64,000 nucleotides of DNA from Aegilops tauschii subsp. strangulata. Lineage: Eukaryota; Streptophyta; Magnoliopsida; Poales; Poaceae. The notes beneath the pieces are model-generated. The model saw only the letters and a program-made list of their open reading frames with translations. It had not been told where the DNA came from and did no database searches. Shown here in pieces: positions 46,269-56,842 of the stretch. The DNA is taken from the NCBI RefSeq assembly GCF_002575655.3, contig NC_053040.3:150661148-150725147 (forward strand). Reading direction: 5' to 3'. The translations under genes and the position numbers were made by a program. Each line of letters opens with the position of its first letter. The stretch's first letter is position 1.

Positions 46269-46287
46269 CCCTACCTGGTGTGCCAAA
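46269..46287 (-). promoter_or_regulatory. Primer-binding-site region of element E
   Basis: On the minus strand TTTGGCACACCAGGTAGGG follows the 5' LTR immediately. The tRNA was not identified by eye. Confidence 0.5.
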
Positions 46288-47155
46288 TGTCGGATCACGG
46301 GTTTCGGCAAAACCCTCAAGGTTCGAACACTGGGGTGCGCGCGGAGATTTCCTCCCTACCGATCTACGCCCTAGCTCGCTAAGATCTCACAGACGAACTC
46401 GACGAACTCGCAACACACAGACACAAGATTTATACTGGTTCGGGCCACGGTTGTGGTGTAACACCCTACTCCAGTGTGGTGGTGGTGGATTGCCTCTTGG
46501 GATGATGATGAACAGTACAAGGGGAAGAACAGCCTCCTGAGATTGAGGTGTTCATGTGCTCTACCGACTAGTGGGTGCAAGGATGGAGTGGATCCAGTCC
46601 AAGATGATCTGCCCTACTGTGGTGGCTAGTTCTACTTATATAGGCCCTGGTCCTCTCCCCAAATATTGAGCGGGAAGGGAGCCAACAACGGCCAATTTGA
46701 AAGGGGACAGCTAGTACAGCTTATCCTGACAAAAGCGGTCTTCGCCTGTGGAAAGCTCTGGTGATGAAGCCGTCTTGGGCTCCATGATGACCTCCATCCA
46801 GCCGTCCTGCAGGTCTTGGTCTCATTGCACCGATATGGAAACCTTTGCCTGATGCCTGCGCTTGCCCCCTTAGCACCGAAGAGGAAACAAGGACGCTGCG
46901 TGCACTGGCGCCCGCCTGAACTTGATCGTCATGGTTCACGTCACGATAGCCTCACGAGGTTTTCCCCGCCTTGATGTCTCTGATCCTTGCGAGGCAGCCT
47001 GGAAAGGTCGCTCCTGAGGAAGGCTCGCTTCGTCCGCCTCGCGAGGGTCTTGAATGCCATGTTGATGAAGATGGGTCGTACAGGCCTGCTCGCATAGCCA
47101 CGCCGTGGGCCGCAGGCAGGCAAGTCTGGGGACCCACGTTCCCAGGACACCGACA
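46288..47155 (-). repeat. 5' LTR of element E (right)
   Basis: TGTCGGATCACGGGTTTCGG ... caggacaccgaca. A tatatagg promoter-like box is at 46637. It closely matches 38723-39644 apart from indels. Confidence 0.88.
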
Positions 47156-47160
47156 CAACC

Positions 47161-48444
47161 ACACCTGGAGATTAATTATCTGCAGCAAGTAATCAATAGC
47201 GCATTAATATGATAGTTTTTATAGTAGTGACAGCAGCAACGGTAACAATAGCAGTGATAGCAGTAATTTTGTAGCAAGTGTAACAGTGATGATAGCAGTA
47301 GTAACTTAGCAGAAACAATGTAGGATAAATTCGTAGGCATTGGATCGGTGACTTGTTGGATGATATTCATCATGTGACAGTTATTACCCTAGGGCGATAC
47401 GACACTAGCTCCAGTTCATCGATATAATGTAGGCATGTATTCCGTAAATAGTCATACGTGCTTTATTAAAAGAACTTGCATGCCATCTTTTGTCCTACCC
47501 TCCCGTGGCAGCGGGGTCCATATTGGAAACTAAGGGATATTAAGGCCTCCTTTTAATAGAGAACCGGAGCAAAGCATTAACACATAGTGAATACATGAAC
47601 TCCTCAAACTCCGGTCATCACCGGGAGTGGGCCCGGTTGTTGTCACTCCTGTGTTGCCGGATCATAACATGTAGTAGGTGACTATAACTTGCAAGATGGG
47701 ATCTAAAACATGGATATAAGGATGAATTCATAAACGGTTCAGATCTGAGTTCATGGCACTTGGGCCCAAAGTGTCTAGCATTAAGCATAGCAAAGTCATA
47801 GCAACATCAATCTGAGAACATAGTGGATACTAGGGATCAAACCCTAACAAAACTAACTCGATTACATGATGAATATCATCCAACTCCTCACCGACCAGCG
47901 AGCCTACGAAGGAATTACTCACTCCCGGTGGGGACCATCATGGAATTGGCGATGGAGATTGGTTGGTGATGACGAAGAACGAAGATCCCCCTCCCCCGAG
48001 CCCCAAACGGACTCCAGATCTGCCCTCCCAAGGAAGAACAGGGCTTGGCGGCGGCTCTGTCTCGCGGATCACGATAATTCTTTCTCCCTGATTTTTTATG
48101 GAATAATGTGAATTTATAGTATCATGGGGGTCGTCAGCGGGGCCACCAGGTGGGTACAACCCACCTGGGCGCGCCAGGAGAGGGGGTGCGCCCTGGTGGG
48201 TTGTGCCCAACCAGGGGCCCCTCTTTGGTGGTTGTTGGCTCCAAAAATCCTTATTTATTCCATAAAAAATCCTCACAAAGTTTCGTTCCATTCCGAGAAC
48301 TTTTATTTCTGCACAAAAACAACACCATGGTAGTTCTGCTGAAAACATCGTCAGTCCGGGGTTAGTTTCATTCAAATCATGCAAATTAGAGTCCAAAACA
48401 AGAGGAAAAGCATGAGAAAAAGTAGATACATTGGAAACGTATCA
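47161..48444 (-). mobile_element. Element F 5' LTR, outer part (1284 bp)
   Basis: Continues the LTR interrupted at 38722. It ends (plus strand) cattggaaacgtatca, the reverse complement of a TGATACG LTR start. Total LTR length without element E is about 1414 bp. It contains a block with gcgcgccaggagagggggtg near 48170 shared with other LTRs here. Confidence 0.78.
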
Positions 48445-49189
48445 CTCATCCCAACTTATGCGGGAACCATTGCTTCCATCATCCTTTCCTCACATGGGAC
48501 AATGGTCTAATAATGATGATCATCACACTTTTATTTACTTACAGCTCAAGAATTACAATTCGATGCAAGAACAAAATATAACTCTCTATGAATGTCTCCG
48601 GCGGTGTACCGGGATGTGCAATGATCAAGAGTGATATGTATAAAAAATATGAACGGTGGCCTAGCCACAAATACTATGCCAACTACAAGATCGTGCAAAG
48701 CAATATGACAATGATGAAGTGTGTCATAATAAATGGAAAAGTGGAAGTTGCAAGGCAATATATCTCGGATTGGCTATGAAAATGTCATAATAGGTAGGTA
48801 TGGTGGCTGTTTTGAGGAAGGGTATGGTGGGTGTAATGCACCGGCGAAAATCATGCAGTACTAAAGAGGCTAGCAATGGTGGAAGGGTGAGAGTGCGTAT
48901 AATCCATGGACTCAACATTAGTCATAAGAACTCACATACTTATTGCAAAAATTTATTAGTCATCAAAACAAAGTACTACACGCATCCTCCTAGGGGGATA
49001 GATTGGTAGGAAAAGACCATCGCTCATCCCCGACCGCCACTCATAAGGAAGACAATCAAAAAATAAATCTTTCTCTGACTTCATCACATAACGGTTCAGC
49101 ATACGTGCATGCTACGGGAATCACAAACTTTAACACAAGTATTTCTACCAATCCACAATTACTAACTAGCATGACTCTAATATCACCAT
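48445..49189 (-). mobile_element. Athila-related internal region, minus strand, left part
   Basis: The reverse complement matches 26776-27300 and the end of 20060-20320 (gtaattgtggattggtagaa, tagagtcatgctagt). Non-coding. Split from 58416-59738 by the CACTA element. Confidence 0.65.
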
Positions 49190-49219
49190 CACTACTAGGG
49201 AAATGCCTATACACAGGAG

Positions 49220-49460
49220 CTTAGTAGTAGCGCTTTTTATATGAAACCGCTGCTACTACTTATCAGTACCGCTTGCACATGGTAAGCGTTGCTACTATGC
49301 ACATACCAGTAGCGCTGTGTTCATAAAACACGCTACTACTACAATTGCCAGACTGTTGCTGGCAGGCCAGGCATAGTAGTAGCGCTTTTATGTAGGAAGC
49401 GCTACTGCTATTGAACGTAGCAGTAGCGCTTTTACATAAAAGCGCTACTACTACGGGCTC
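49220..49460. repeat. Left subterminal repeats of the CACTA element
   Basis: About ten copies in both orientations of a gtagtagcgctt core (for example agtagtagcgctttt and aagcgctactgcta). They are the likely transposase-binding array, by analogy with En/Spm-type elements. Confidence 0.85.
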
Positions 49461-49686
49461 CTTATCCACACCCACGGCCCGCGCTCGACCTCTCACTCCC
49501 CCTCACACACTCTCACTCGCACACCTCCGCCGCGCGCCGTCGCTGCCATCCACCCCCGCGCGCCGCCGTCCCCCGCGCCGGTCTTCTCCCGCCGACCGCC
49601 CTCACCCGCGCCAGCTCTCCTCCCCCACCGGCCACCCTCGCCCACGCCGGCCTCCTTCCCCGCCGGCCGACCTCCCGTGCCGGCCC

Positions 49687-49711
49687 TCCCTCCCCCCCCC
49701 CCCCCCCCCCC
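49687..49711. repeat. Poly-C tract
   Basis: About 20 consecutive C at 49692-49711, preceded by ccct, in a CCG-rich leader-like segment (49490-49740). Confidence 0.9.
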
Positions 49712-50128
49712 GCTGGTCGTCCTCCACCGAGAGTTACTCCTCCTCCCTCTAGGTTAATTAACTTAGGTGAATTTAGTTCATTAGGTTAACTAATTAGTTG
49801 AACTAAGTGAACTAGCGAGGTTAATTTGGTTTAGTAATTAGGTTAATTAGATGTTTTTTAGATGTTTGTTTAACTAATTTGGACGACGAAAGTCTCCAGG
49901 GGGAGTGCGACTGGTGCAACGACGACCGAGGTCTATGCGACAAGCCTCACCTGGACGAAGGTCGGCGCTTAAGCTCCAGGATACATTCGATGTTGAAATG
50001 GTACGCAACGATGACAAGTGTTTTTTTCGTAATTAAGCACGACTTCTACTACTTCAATGTGTAATTTTCATCTTTGACAATTCGACTAGCTTATCCCATG
50101 CCATGCAAGATGCTATGTCTTAGAGAGG

Positions 50129-51044
50129 ATGGATTTTGAAGATCATGAAAGTATGGAAACAAAGAAAATTTGCCTAAGGACCCATCATGGTATGGATTTT
50201 GAAATAAATCTATACAATTCTGAGAGCGTATCCCATTTTGGTTGCCCGAATTGGGAAGCACTTTGCAAGATGTATGATTTTCATGAGGGTATGCTTGTTA
50301 CCATGGATCTTGGTGATCCTGATATCGCCCAAGACAATATGGACATTTGAGTCCTTGTTGATACGCACCCAATTCTACCGCTATGTGAGTTTCTCAAACA
50401 TAGTTATTAAGTAATTTATATTTTTTATTTCAAAATAGTTGACAACTTAGTTCCAATGATAGCTTATTTTCATTCTTCAAAGAATGTGCGGAAGATGGTA
50501 GACATAACCTACTACACCGATGGATCAGAATTAAATTATCAGGAGAAAAATCATCTGATCTCATTTATTACTGATCTTGAGAATTACAATATCTATTATC
50601 AAACTCCTCCACATTATGGTCAATACATGCCACTAGTGCACGTGTTGAACTACGGTAACATCCGTGGAAATGTCATGGTAAGATTTTTTACTATTATGAC
50701 ATCCGTGCATCTTTTGCATAAATTCTTCTAAAACTCAACTACATTGCTAACTACGAAGTCATTACTATGTTTTCCAACAGAAAATCCCGAAGGATTGTGT
50801 GCCTCATCTGATGTTTTGGAAAGGTCACCTTGATGTTTTGAACTTACGGCCAGGTCATCCTACGAATCACTCATGTCCATACCAGATTTCTAAAACCAAT
50901 GAAGATTGGACACAATGTATGGTCAATCGTAGGGAGCTACTTGGAAGCAACATTATGCGAAGGGCAAGAATTGGAGACAGTATAATCTCCATTCTCCATA
51001 ATGGAGAGTCAGGGCCTATCTTGTTTTATGCTATTTTACCTTAG
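50129..51044 (+). pseudogene. Spliced gene carried by the CACTA element, in-frame TGA
   Basis: Three exons are supported by splice sites and phase. They are 50129-50384 (donor GTGAGT), 50439-50677 (acceptor caaaatag, donor GTAAGA) and 50781-51044 (acceptor ttttccaacag), together 253 codons. The protein starts MDFEDHESMETKKICLRTHH. It continues with MVDITYYTDGSELNYQEKNH, then KIPKDCVPHLMFWKGHLDVL, and ends ARIGDSIISILHNGESGPIL, then FYAILP. An in-frame TGA at 50348-50350 (codon 74) interrupts exon 1. A likely earlier exon near 49880-50000 has CDWCNDDRGLCDKPHLDE. The last exon has a weak B3-like pattern (IPKDCV..., DW, GDSIISIL). No transposase signature. Function unknown. Confidence 0.55.
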
Positions 51045-51202
51045 AGAGGGTATTTAGGTCCTAGCTAATACTCATGATCATGTGCTAAGAACAATTAAGT
51101 AGGATTGGTTAGATGACTATGATGATGAGTATGACTTGTTATTATGATAACGAGTAGAAGTTGTATGATCGATGATGATGAGTAGGACTTGTTATTATGA
51201 TA
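51045..51202. other. gatgat-rich 3' flank of the CACTA gene
   Basis: Degenerate repeats of gatgatgagta and ttgttattatgata, continued beyond element D at 57853-57905. This confirms that D split one sequence. Confidence 0.65.
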
Positions 51203-51207
51203 CCAAT

Positions 51208-52160
51208 TGTCGGCGAGAACGAGAACGACACCTATGGGATCACGTGGATCCCTAATACGGTTCGGCAGGGAAGAGGGGTAGAGAAAAGAGCGGATCTAAT
51301 GGTCAACACGACGGATCTTTACCCATGTTCGGGCCGCTGAGGAGCGTAAAACCCTAGTCTTGCTTGATTGTGTATTCTGTGTTCTTGAGCTTCGGCTAGC
51401 TGCTCGCATGCAAGCTGGGCCGAGAGGTTCAAAAGTTCGAATCCTCCCCTTGTACGCCGTGGCAAACAGGAGGTGTAAAGTAGCTACAGTATCTATGTTT
51501 ATCCCCGGCGTCTTAGGACAAACGCCATAAATGCGCTGCTTACGTGCCCTCTAGCTTTATCGGGGACAGGAACAGAGCCCGTCCCGTCCGTCGCCGCCCC
51601 GCTCCATCTTGACACGAGTCCATGCCGACAAGGCAGCATGTAGTGCCAAGTTGGCTTGCCATCTGCTGCGCTGGAGAGGTGGCAGGGTCTTCAAGAAGAT
51701 CTGCATGCCACCACGCAGGCGCTTGCCAGGCTGGCAGGCCGGCCACTGTGCTGGGGGCGGCGACGGGGTGGCAGAGTCTTGCCGCGGTCTTGCCGATGTC
51801 CCCGGCAAGGATCTTGTCGGGGCCTCGCGAACGTCCCTAACAAGGACCATGCCGGGTACTGTGTCTTCTAGCCTTCACAAAGATCTACGCGCCACCGCGT
51901 GCACGCCTTTGGGCCTTGGCCTTAACGTTGTCGATGGTGTCCGAGCCCTCAACCTCAAGGGTGTCTTTGTGAGTGATTTGCAAATTGTCCCGGCAAGGAC
52001 CTTGCCGGGGTCTCGCAAGTCGTCCCGGCAAGGATCTTATCGGGGGTCTAGCTCGTCCTCTGTCCTTGATCGCCCCCTTCAGGCCTCGCCGCAGGGGTGG
52101 CTGCGACTGCCCGTGCACAAGTATGGGGTGCTAAAGGGACCAAACTTCAGTACACCGATA
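51208..52160 (-). repeat. 3' LTR of element D (left)
   Basis: Matches 56863-57847, but lacks about 45 bases near 51455 (ctttatatgtccaagggctg in the other copy). The inner end is caccgata instead of caccgaca, a C/T change. Confidence 0.9.
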
Positions 52161-52558
52161 GGAGCCCCTGGGCCTGGGCCATACATGGGTGTGAAGCGTC
52201 GTTGGGCTAGGCCCAAGCAGTGCGCGGGCACGCGTGGCAGGGAATAACTGCTATGACCTTCTCGTTTGTTGTGCTTGCAGCGGCCCGTGAATAGCCTTTA
52301 TTCATGGGATGGTAATCATCGCTCCACGCTTCCCACTATGCCCTCCTTTTTCGCCACGTACGGCGCATGCATGGCGTGGGGTAGGTGGCGGACGCGCGGG
52401 ATATGGGAAGGCATGCCATGGCACATACCCATGCGCCTTTGATTGGCGTGGGGAGGGCGGTCGACGATCTCGCTCGTTGTCAATAGCTTTAATGAGCCGA
52501 ACCCGAAAGGGCCCTTCAAGGAAGGCATAGCGCCAGCCACCAGCCCTTCCTGCCTGGC
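52161..52558. other. Upstream region of the antisense gene in element D
   Basis: Non-coding, GC-rich; it holds the presumed promoter of the plus-strand gene. On the minus strand it would also contain the polypurine tract next to the LTR (ccaggcccaggggctcc), which is not a clean purine run. Confidence 0.45.
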
Positions 52559-52565
52559 TATAAAA
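52559..52565 (+). promoter_or_regulatory. TATA box of the antisense gene in element D
   Basis: TATAAAA followed by gggga, 78 bases upstream of the ATG at 52637, then a purine-rich and a pyrimidine-rich leader (tctcctcttcttctcc). The same arrangement occurs in element E. Confidence 0.65.
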
Positions 52566-52636
52566 GGGGAGTCAGGAGGAGGAAAGAGGGGCATCCCCTT
52601 GCGTCTCCTCTTCTTCTCCATCCTCCATCTGCCATC

Positions 52637-53386
52637 ATGCTGAGGGGGCACGGTCGCGGTCGTCCCTCTGCGGAGGCGACTAGATCTTCCTCTCGCCAGA
52701 GAGCTGCGGCGGTCAAGGAAGAGCCAAGCTCCCAAGGCGGAGGTGTTGGACGGGGTAGCGGTCGGCGAGGTGGTCGAGGCGGAAGAGGACGTGGAAGTGG
52801 GGCACCTGCGGCGCCGCCGTATCCTCCCGCTTCATCAAGCGGCCATGTCGGTGACACGGCGCTGGAGTTCATCTTGCAGCTGTGTGAGCCACCACGTAGC
52901 CGTCTTCACCTTCCCGAGGCGTTCGCGAGGGTGCTGGAGGTTGACCAGCCATCGAGGTTGAGGCTTCACATGAAGGGATGTTGCAATGGCGACATGTGGG
53001 CGAACGTAAAGTTCCCCGTCCCTCATGTAATGCTTCTTCATCGTGGTTGGAAAACCTTCGCATGTGCCCACTGCCTAATGAAGGGGCACGTCCTCCACTT
53101 CAAATTAGTGGAGGCTGACCTACTCTCCATCAAGGTTTTTGGGCGCTCGGGAATCCGGCTAGGGTGCTGTGCGAAGAGCCCGACCAATGACAAGAGCTCC
53201 TCCTCGAGCGATAGCGACGAGGAGGGAGACCGGTGGGTAGGACGACGGGGACGGGTCCGACTAGACGTCGGACGCACCTCCCTGGGCGACGCCAGCAGCA
53301 CCATCATCTGCACCTGGTCTTCTCCCCGGCAGAGCGATATGCCAGGGGGTGGTTCTTGGTGGTGGCTTCTCAAGCCAGCTCCTTGA
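52637..53386 (+). CDS. Antisense B3/AT-hook-like protein gene of element D, intact 249 residues
   Basis: Uninterrupted frame from ATG at 52637 to the stop ending at 53386. The N-terminus MLRGHGRGRPSAEATRSSSR has a GRGRP AT-hook-like core, then a VKEEPSS segment and an RG-rich stretch (GRGSGRRGGRGGRGRGSG). A B3-like domain spans about residues 75-175: RSRLHLPEAFARVLEVDQPS, RLRLHMKGCCNGDMWANVKF, HVMLLHRGWKTFACAHCLMK, then HVLHFKLVEADLLSIKVFGR. A Ser/Asp/Glu-rich tail follows (SSSSSDSDEEGD). The final 50 residues look less constrained, so the true stop or an intron could differ. It lies antisense to gag-pol beside the 3' LTR, like the broken copy at 39971-40761. No sign of recent decay. DNA binding is inferred from the motifs; biological role unknown. 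Confidence 0.65.
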   Translation: MLRGHGRGRPSAEATRSSSRQRAAAVKEEPSSQGGGVGRGSGRRGGRGGRGRGSGAPAAPPYPPASSSGHVGDTALEFILQLCEPPRSRLHLPEAFARVLEVDQPSRLRLHMKGCCNGDMWANVKFPVPHVMLLHRGWKTFACAHCLMKGHVLHFKLVEADLLSIKVFGRSGIRLGCCAKSPTNDKSSSSSDSDEEGDRWVGRRGRVRLDVGRTSLGDASSTIICTWSSPRQSDMPGGGSWWWLLKPAP

Positions 53387-54494
53387 ACTTCTTGGGGCTG
53401 CCGCTTCTAGCGGCCGGCGCTGGAAGGACGGAGAAGACGAAGAAGGCAGGTGGCGGGGCGTCAAGTCGGAGTACGATGGCATCGACGCCTTCATCGCGTA
53501 TTGTCGGCCCGCTGCCTCATCTTTCGGCTTCTCTCCCGGCACCGTCATCACCAGCCTTCTTCTGGACGGCTGTCGGGGTGTTCTCTTGTTGTCTTCTGCC
53601 GCGTGTACCTCGCCTAGGCACTCCTTTTGCCCTCCCGCTATCTTGATCTGCTTCATGAGGAGAGGGACAAGAAAGGGATTACAGGCATCTTATCTTTTTT
53701 TAGATCTTAAGCCTGCGCGCACTTGTCGAATTTAAACTTTGTAACGCCTTGCTCATGCTTATATTCCGTATGAATTGTACTTGTTAATCAATGTATTAAT
53801 GAAGGAAAAGGGGTTTTTCTAGGTTCTTTTGTGTGTGAGCGAGGCTCGGACCAAGGAGCGAGTCCTTGTTATGTTTTAATAAACAACGTCACCCGGCAAC
53901 AAGCCTTGCCATCTTCCCGCTTGATACCATGACTACGCTCACGCCCTTGGCGGAGGTACAGACAAAGTAGGATTAGGCCCTTCGCCCATTCCCCTTCCAT
54001 CGCAACTACAACCCAATTCCAGCCCAAAAAATGGTTTGGTGCATAGGAAGGAGGGAGCACTGTGGCATGGGACCGAGTGAAGTTTCATACGTTCAAGCTT
54101 CATAAGGAAGTACACAGCGGGGGAAGGAAAAGGACTTATCTGAATCTGCTGCCCCCCGGCAGCCTTGTCTTGCCGGGGTCGGGGTGTCAGTTCATCTCCT
54201 TTCCTTCAAAAAGTTCCGCTGAAGCGCCCGTGCAGCCTGTGAACCAAAGAGGACTGGAAGGGACAAAAAGACACGCACACTCGACCTCTATGCTAGGGGT
54301 TAGTTGCCGCTAAGCACTATCAACCCTACCAGAGAGAAGCTCAACCTAACTTGCATGCTAATCCTTAGGGCGCCAGCGCTTCATTCATTCATCTATTGCT
54401 CAGGGTCTGTGCCTGGCTTTGTACAAAGGGTCACATGCCTTGCCAGCAAGGCTTGTACAAAAGGTGGTTTGCCGGGGGGCTCGGCAACCGCGCC
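53387..54494. other. Spacer between antisense gene and integrase in element D
   Basis: Presumed 3' region of the plus-strand gene (53390-53860), with aatgtattaatgaagg near 53790, then non-coding sequence up to the integrase end. No conserved protein seen, although short GC-rich frames exist. Confidence 0.5.
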
Positions 54495-55309
54495 TTACGG
54501 GTAAAACTTACGAAGATGTTCGATGTTCCAGGAGTTGCTTACTGGGATACTATCTTCGGTCTCTAGGTGGACTACGCCGGGCCTGGTGACTCGTATTACC
54601 CAATAAGGGCCTTCCCACTTTGGCGTCAACTTGTTGGAATTCTTGGCCGACTGAACGCGCCAAAGAACAAGGTCGTCTTCCTCAAAGCTTCGGGCATGAA
54701 CCGTGCGGCTAAGGTAGCGGCGCAAGGCTTGCTGGTAGCGTGCAGCTCGCACAGCAGCTTGAAGACGATCTTCCTCAAGAAGTGTAGCGTCATCTTGCCG
54801 CAACTGCTCTTGCTCAAGCTCATCATAAGCGAGCACTCGAGGTGACCCATATGTGAGTTCCGTGGGGAGAACTGCTTCTGCCCCGTATACGAGGGAGAAG
54901 GGCGTCTGGCCGGTGGCTCGATTTGCCATTGTTTTGATTGACCAAAGAACCACCGGCAACTCGTCAATCCAGCGTCTTCCGCACTTGTGTAGCCTGTCAA
55001 AAGTCCCCGTCCTGAGGCCCCGCAACACTTCCGCATTTGCCCTTTCTGCCTGGCCATTGCTTCATGGATGTGCAACAGAAGCAAAACATATCTTTCTGCC
55101 GAGGGCTTGGCGTATTGCATGAAGGTGCGGCTTGTGAACTGCGTGTCGTTGTCGGTGATGACTTTGTTTGGCACACCAAAACGGAATACCAGTCCTTTGA
55201 AGAACTTGACGGCTGATTGTGCTGTCACCTTTCTCACTGCTTCCACTTCTGGCCACTTTGTGAACTTGTCGATTGCATATATCGGCCAAAACATACAGTT
55301 CAGCAACAT
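54495..55309 (-). pseudogene. Integrase core and C-terminus of element D, frameshifted
   Basis: Starts abruptly in the catalytic core at YAIDKFTKWPEVEAVRKVTA, without the zinc-binding N-terminus or the first catalytic Asp. The second Asp is kept in VITDNDTQFTSRTF. A frameshift near 55130 moves the frame, and the Glu segment SNGQAERANAEVLRG lies downstream of it. The rest (MLRGLRTGTFDRLHKCGRRW, FSLVYGAEAVLPTEL) ends NSWNIEHLRKFYP, very like element E. Cut by the deletion on one side and a frameshift inside, it is inactive. Confidence 0.8.
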
Positions 55310-56785
55310 CCCTAACCTTGTTCATGGACAGCTCTTCACGCATCTTACGGTTGCGCACGTTCTAATGGAACGCGCTGATGACAGCGGCAGGATGAACATC
55401 TGGAATGTTGTACTACACAAGGCTGAATCTCTGTATGTACTTGCGCAGGGATTCGCCATCCTTCTGGGGAAGGAGATGCAAATCACTTGCCTGGCCAGGA
55501 GCTTCATTGCCTCCGGTAAAGGCGCCAACAAACTCGTGGCACAGGTCCGACCAATAGGAGATGGAATCTACTGGCAGGTGCATCAACCACGACCTGATGT
55601 TGGGTTTGAGCACCAACGGGAAGTAGTTGGCGAGCACCTTGCCGTCCCGAGGCCCGGCAGCTTGCATCGCGATGGTGTATACGCTCAGGAACTCGGACGG
55701 ATGGGTCTTGCCGTCATACTTCTCCGGGACTTTAGGTTTGAACATGCGGGTAGTGGTCCACTTGAACTACCACAGCTCACGGGTAAAAGCTGGACAACCT
55801 ACCTTGTAAGGCAGGTCACCAGAATCCCCCGGCACAGGCTTGTACGTAGTGGGCCCTGCACTCCTATCAGATTGATGGCGTGCTTCCCGTCGCTGCTCGA
55901 TGGTAGTTCGAGCGTCCTCTTTAACCCGCTCCCGAAGAACTTGACGCTGGTCGCGACGAGCTCGTGGATCAGACGAAGCCGTGGATCCATCATCACGGGT
56001 GTCGATCCGCCGAGCTGGCGACCGTGGCTGTCGTGGCAGAGGGTAGTGCACCGTGGTTGCGGCGCCTCCGGCCCTTCCGCTGTCGGCACGCGCTGGCTCG
56101 GTGGACCGATGCCGCGAGGGGCCTGCCTCCTGACATTGATCCTTATTGGCGTAGCCAATAAGGCTCTGGATAGCAGACCTCCACTCCTCTTGCTTCTCTG
56201 CAGCAGGAGGGAAGTCGAGGAGTAGCTGCACTCGCGCTAATGCTTCCGCTGGCGTAGGTGGCAGCGACAAGCACGAGGAACGGGAGGTGCTCGGACTTCT
56301 AACCATGTTAGAAGGAGCACCTTCACGGTTCCGCGAATGTGCGCCATCTTGACCAGCATCTTGGCGTGCATGCCGGCCCTGTGCATCTCGAGAACGACGC
56401 AGAGGGCTCTTCCCGTAGCGGCGCCCGGGGTCACCAACGTCGCAGCGCTGTTCGTTGCGCACAACCTGGGTGGACCGCGGCGCGGGTGTCGGCAGGGTTG
56501 TCTTGGAAGTTGCCGCACCGCCCGTAGGCAGAAGGCTCCGCCCTTGGAGGTCCCCGCACCGCCCGTGGGTGGCACAGCTTCGTTCTTGGACGCGGCGGCG
56601 TGCGGCTCGTCTTCTTGGGCACGAACGATGCTGCTCGCCTGGCTTCAGTTGCCAGAGTGTCGTGGATGCTCGCGAGCCACGCCTCCACCACCATCCGCGT
56701 CTACCCCGTCGCCCGTCCGCGCTGGCACGGGCGGATCAGCTCCAGACGAACCGATCACCGTGGTCCCCTTCTTCTTGGGAGCCAT
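55276..56785 (-). pseudogene. Gag of element D, fragmented
   Basis: ATG at 56785-56783 (MAPKKKGTTVIGSSGADPPV). Several frame breaks follow through Arg/Ala-rich sequence. The capsid-like part at 55745-55413 reads MFKPKVPEKYDGKTHPSEFL, VLANYFPLVLKPNIRSWLMH and KDGESLRKYIQRFSLV. After a stop it continues to LSMNKVRDVAELYVLADI, where it meets integrase sequence. No zinc knuckle or protease follows. Confidence 0.7.
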
Positions 56786-56842
56786 GGTGATCGAGCAAAC
56801 GACGCGCTAACCGCTAGATCGGGTTTGCAGAACTCTTCTTCC

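Larger units (their letters stand above)
38718..47160 (-). mobile_element. Tat-like Ty3/gypsy retrotransposon with antisense B3 gene (element E)
   Basis: LTRs at 38723-39644 and 46288-47155 begin TGTCGG and end CCGACA/CCGACG. The flanking pentamers are taacc (38718-38722) and caacc (47156-47160), a target duplication with one C/T change. The gene order on the minus strand is gag, protease, RT, RNase H, archaeal-type RNase H and integrase. A plus-strand gene then lies between integrase and the 3' (left) LTR. The second RNase H is the hallmark of the Tat lineage. Every pol domain is broken by stops or frameshifts, so the copy is dead. It is inserted in the LTR of element F. Confidence 0.88.

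Noticed and set aside
49411..49752. 113-codon proline/arginine-rich frame near the CACTA left end
   Set aside because: It spans subterminal repeats and a poly-C tract and is low complexity; probably leader sequence.
53038..53656. Minus-strand frames opposite the B3 gene of element D
   Set aside because: Shadow frames of the plus-strand gene, with no conserved motif.
55068..56225. 385-codon plus-strand frame in element D
   Set aside because: It is the complement of gag and integrase sequence, which are recognisable on the minus strand; the plus-strand translation has no motif.
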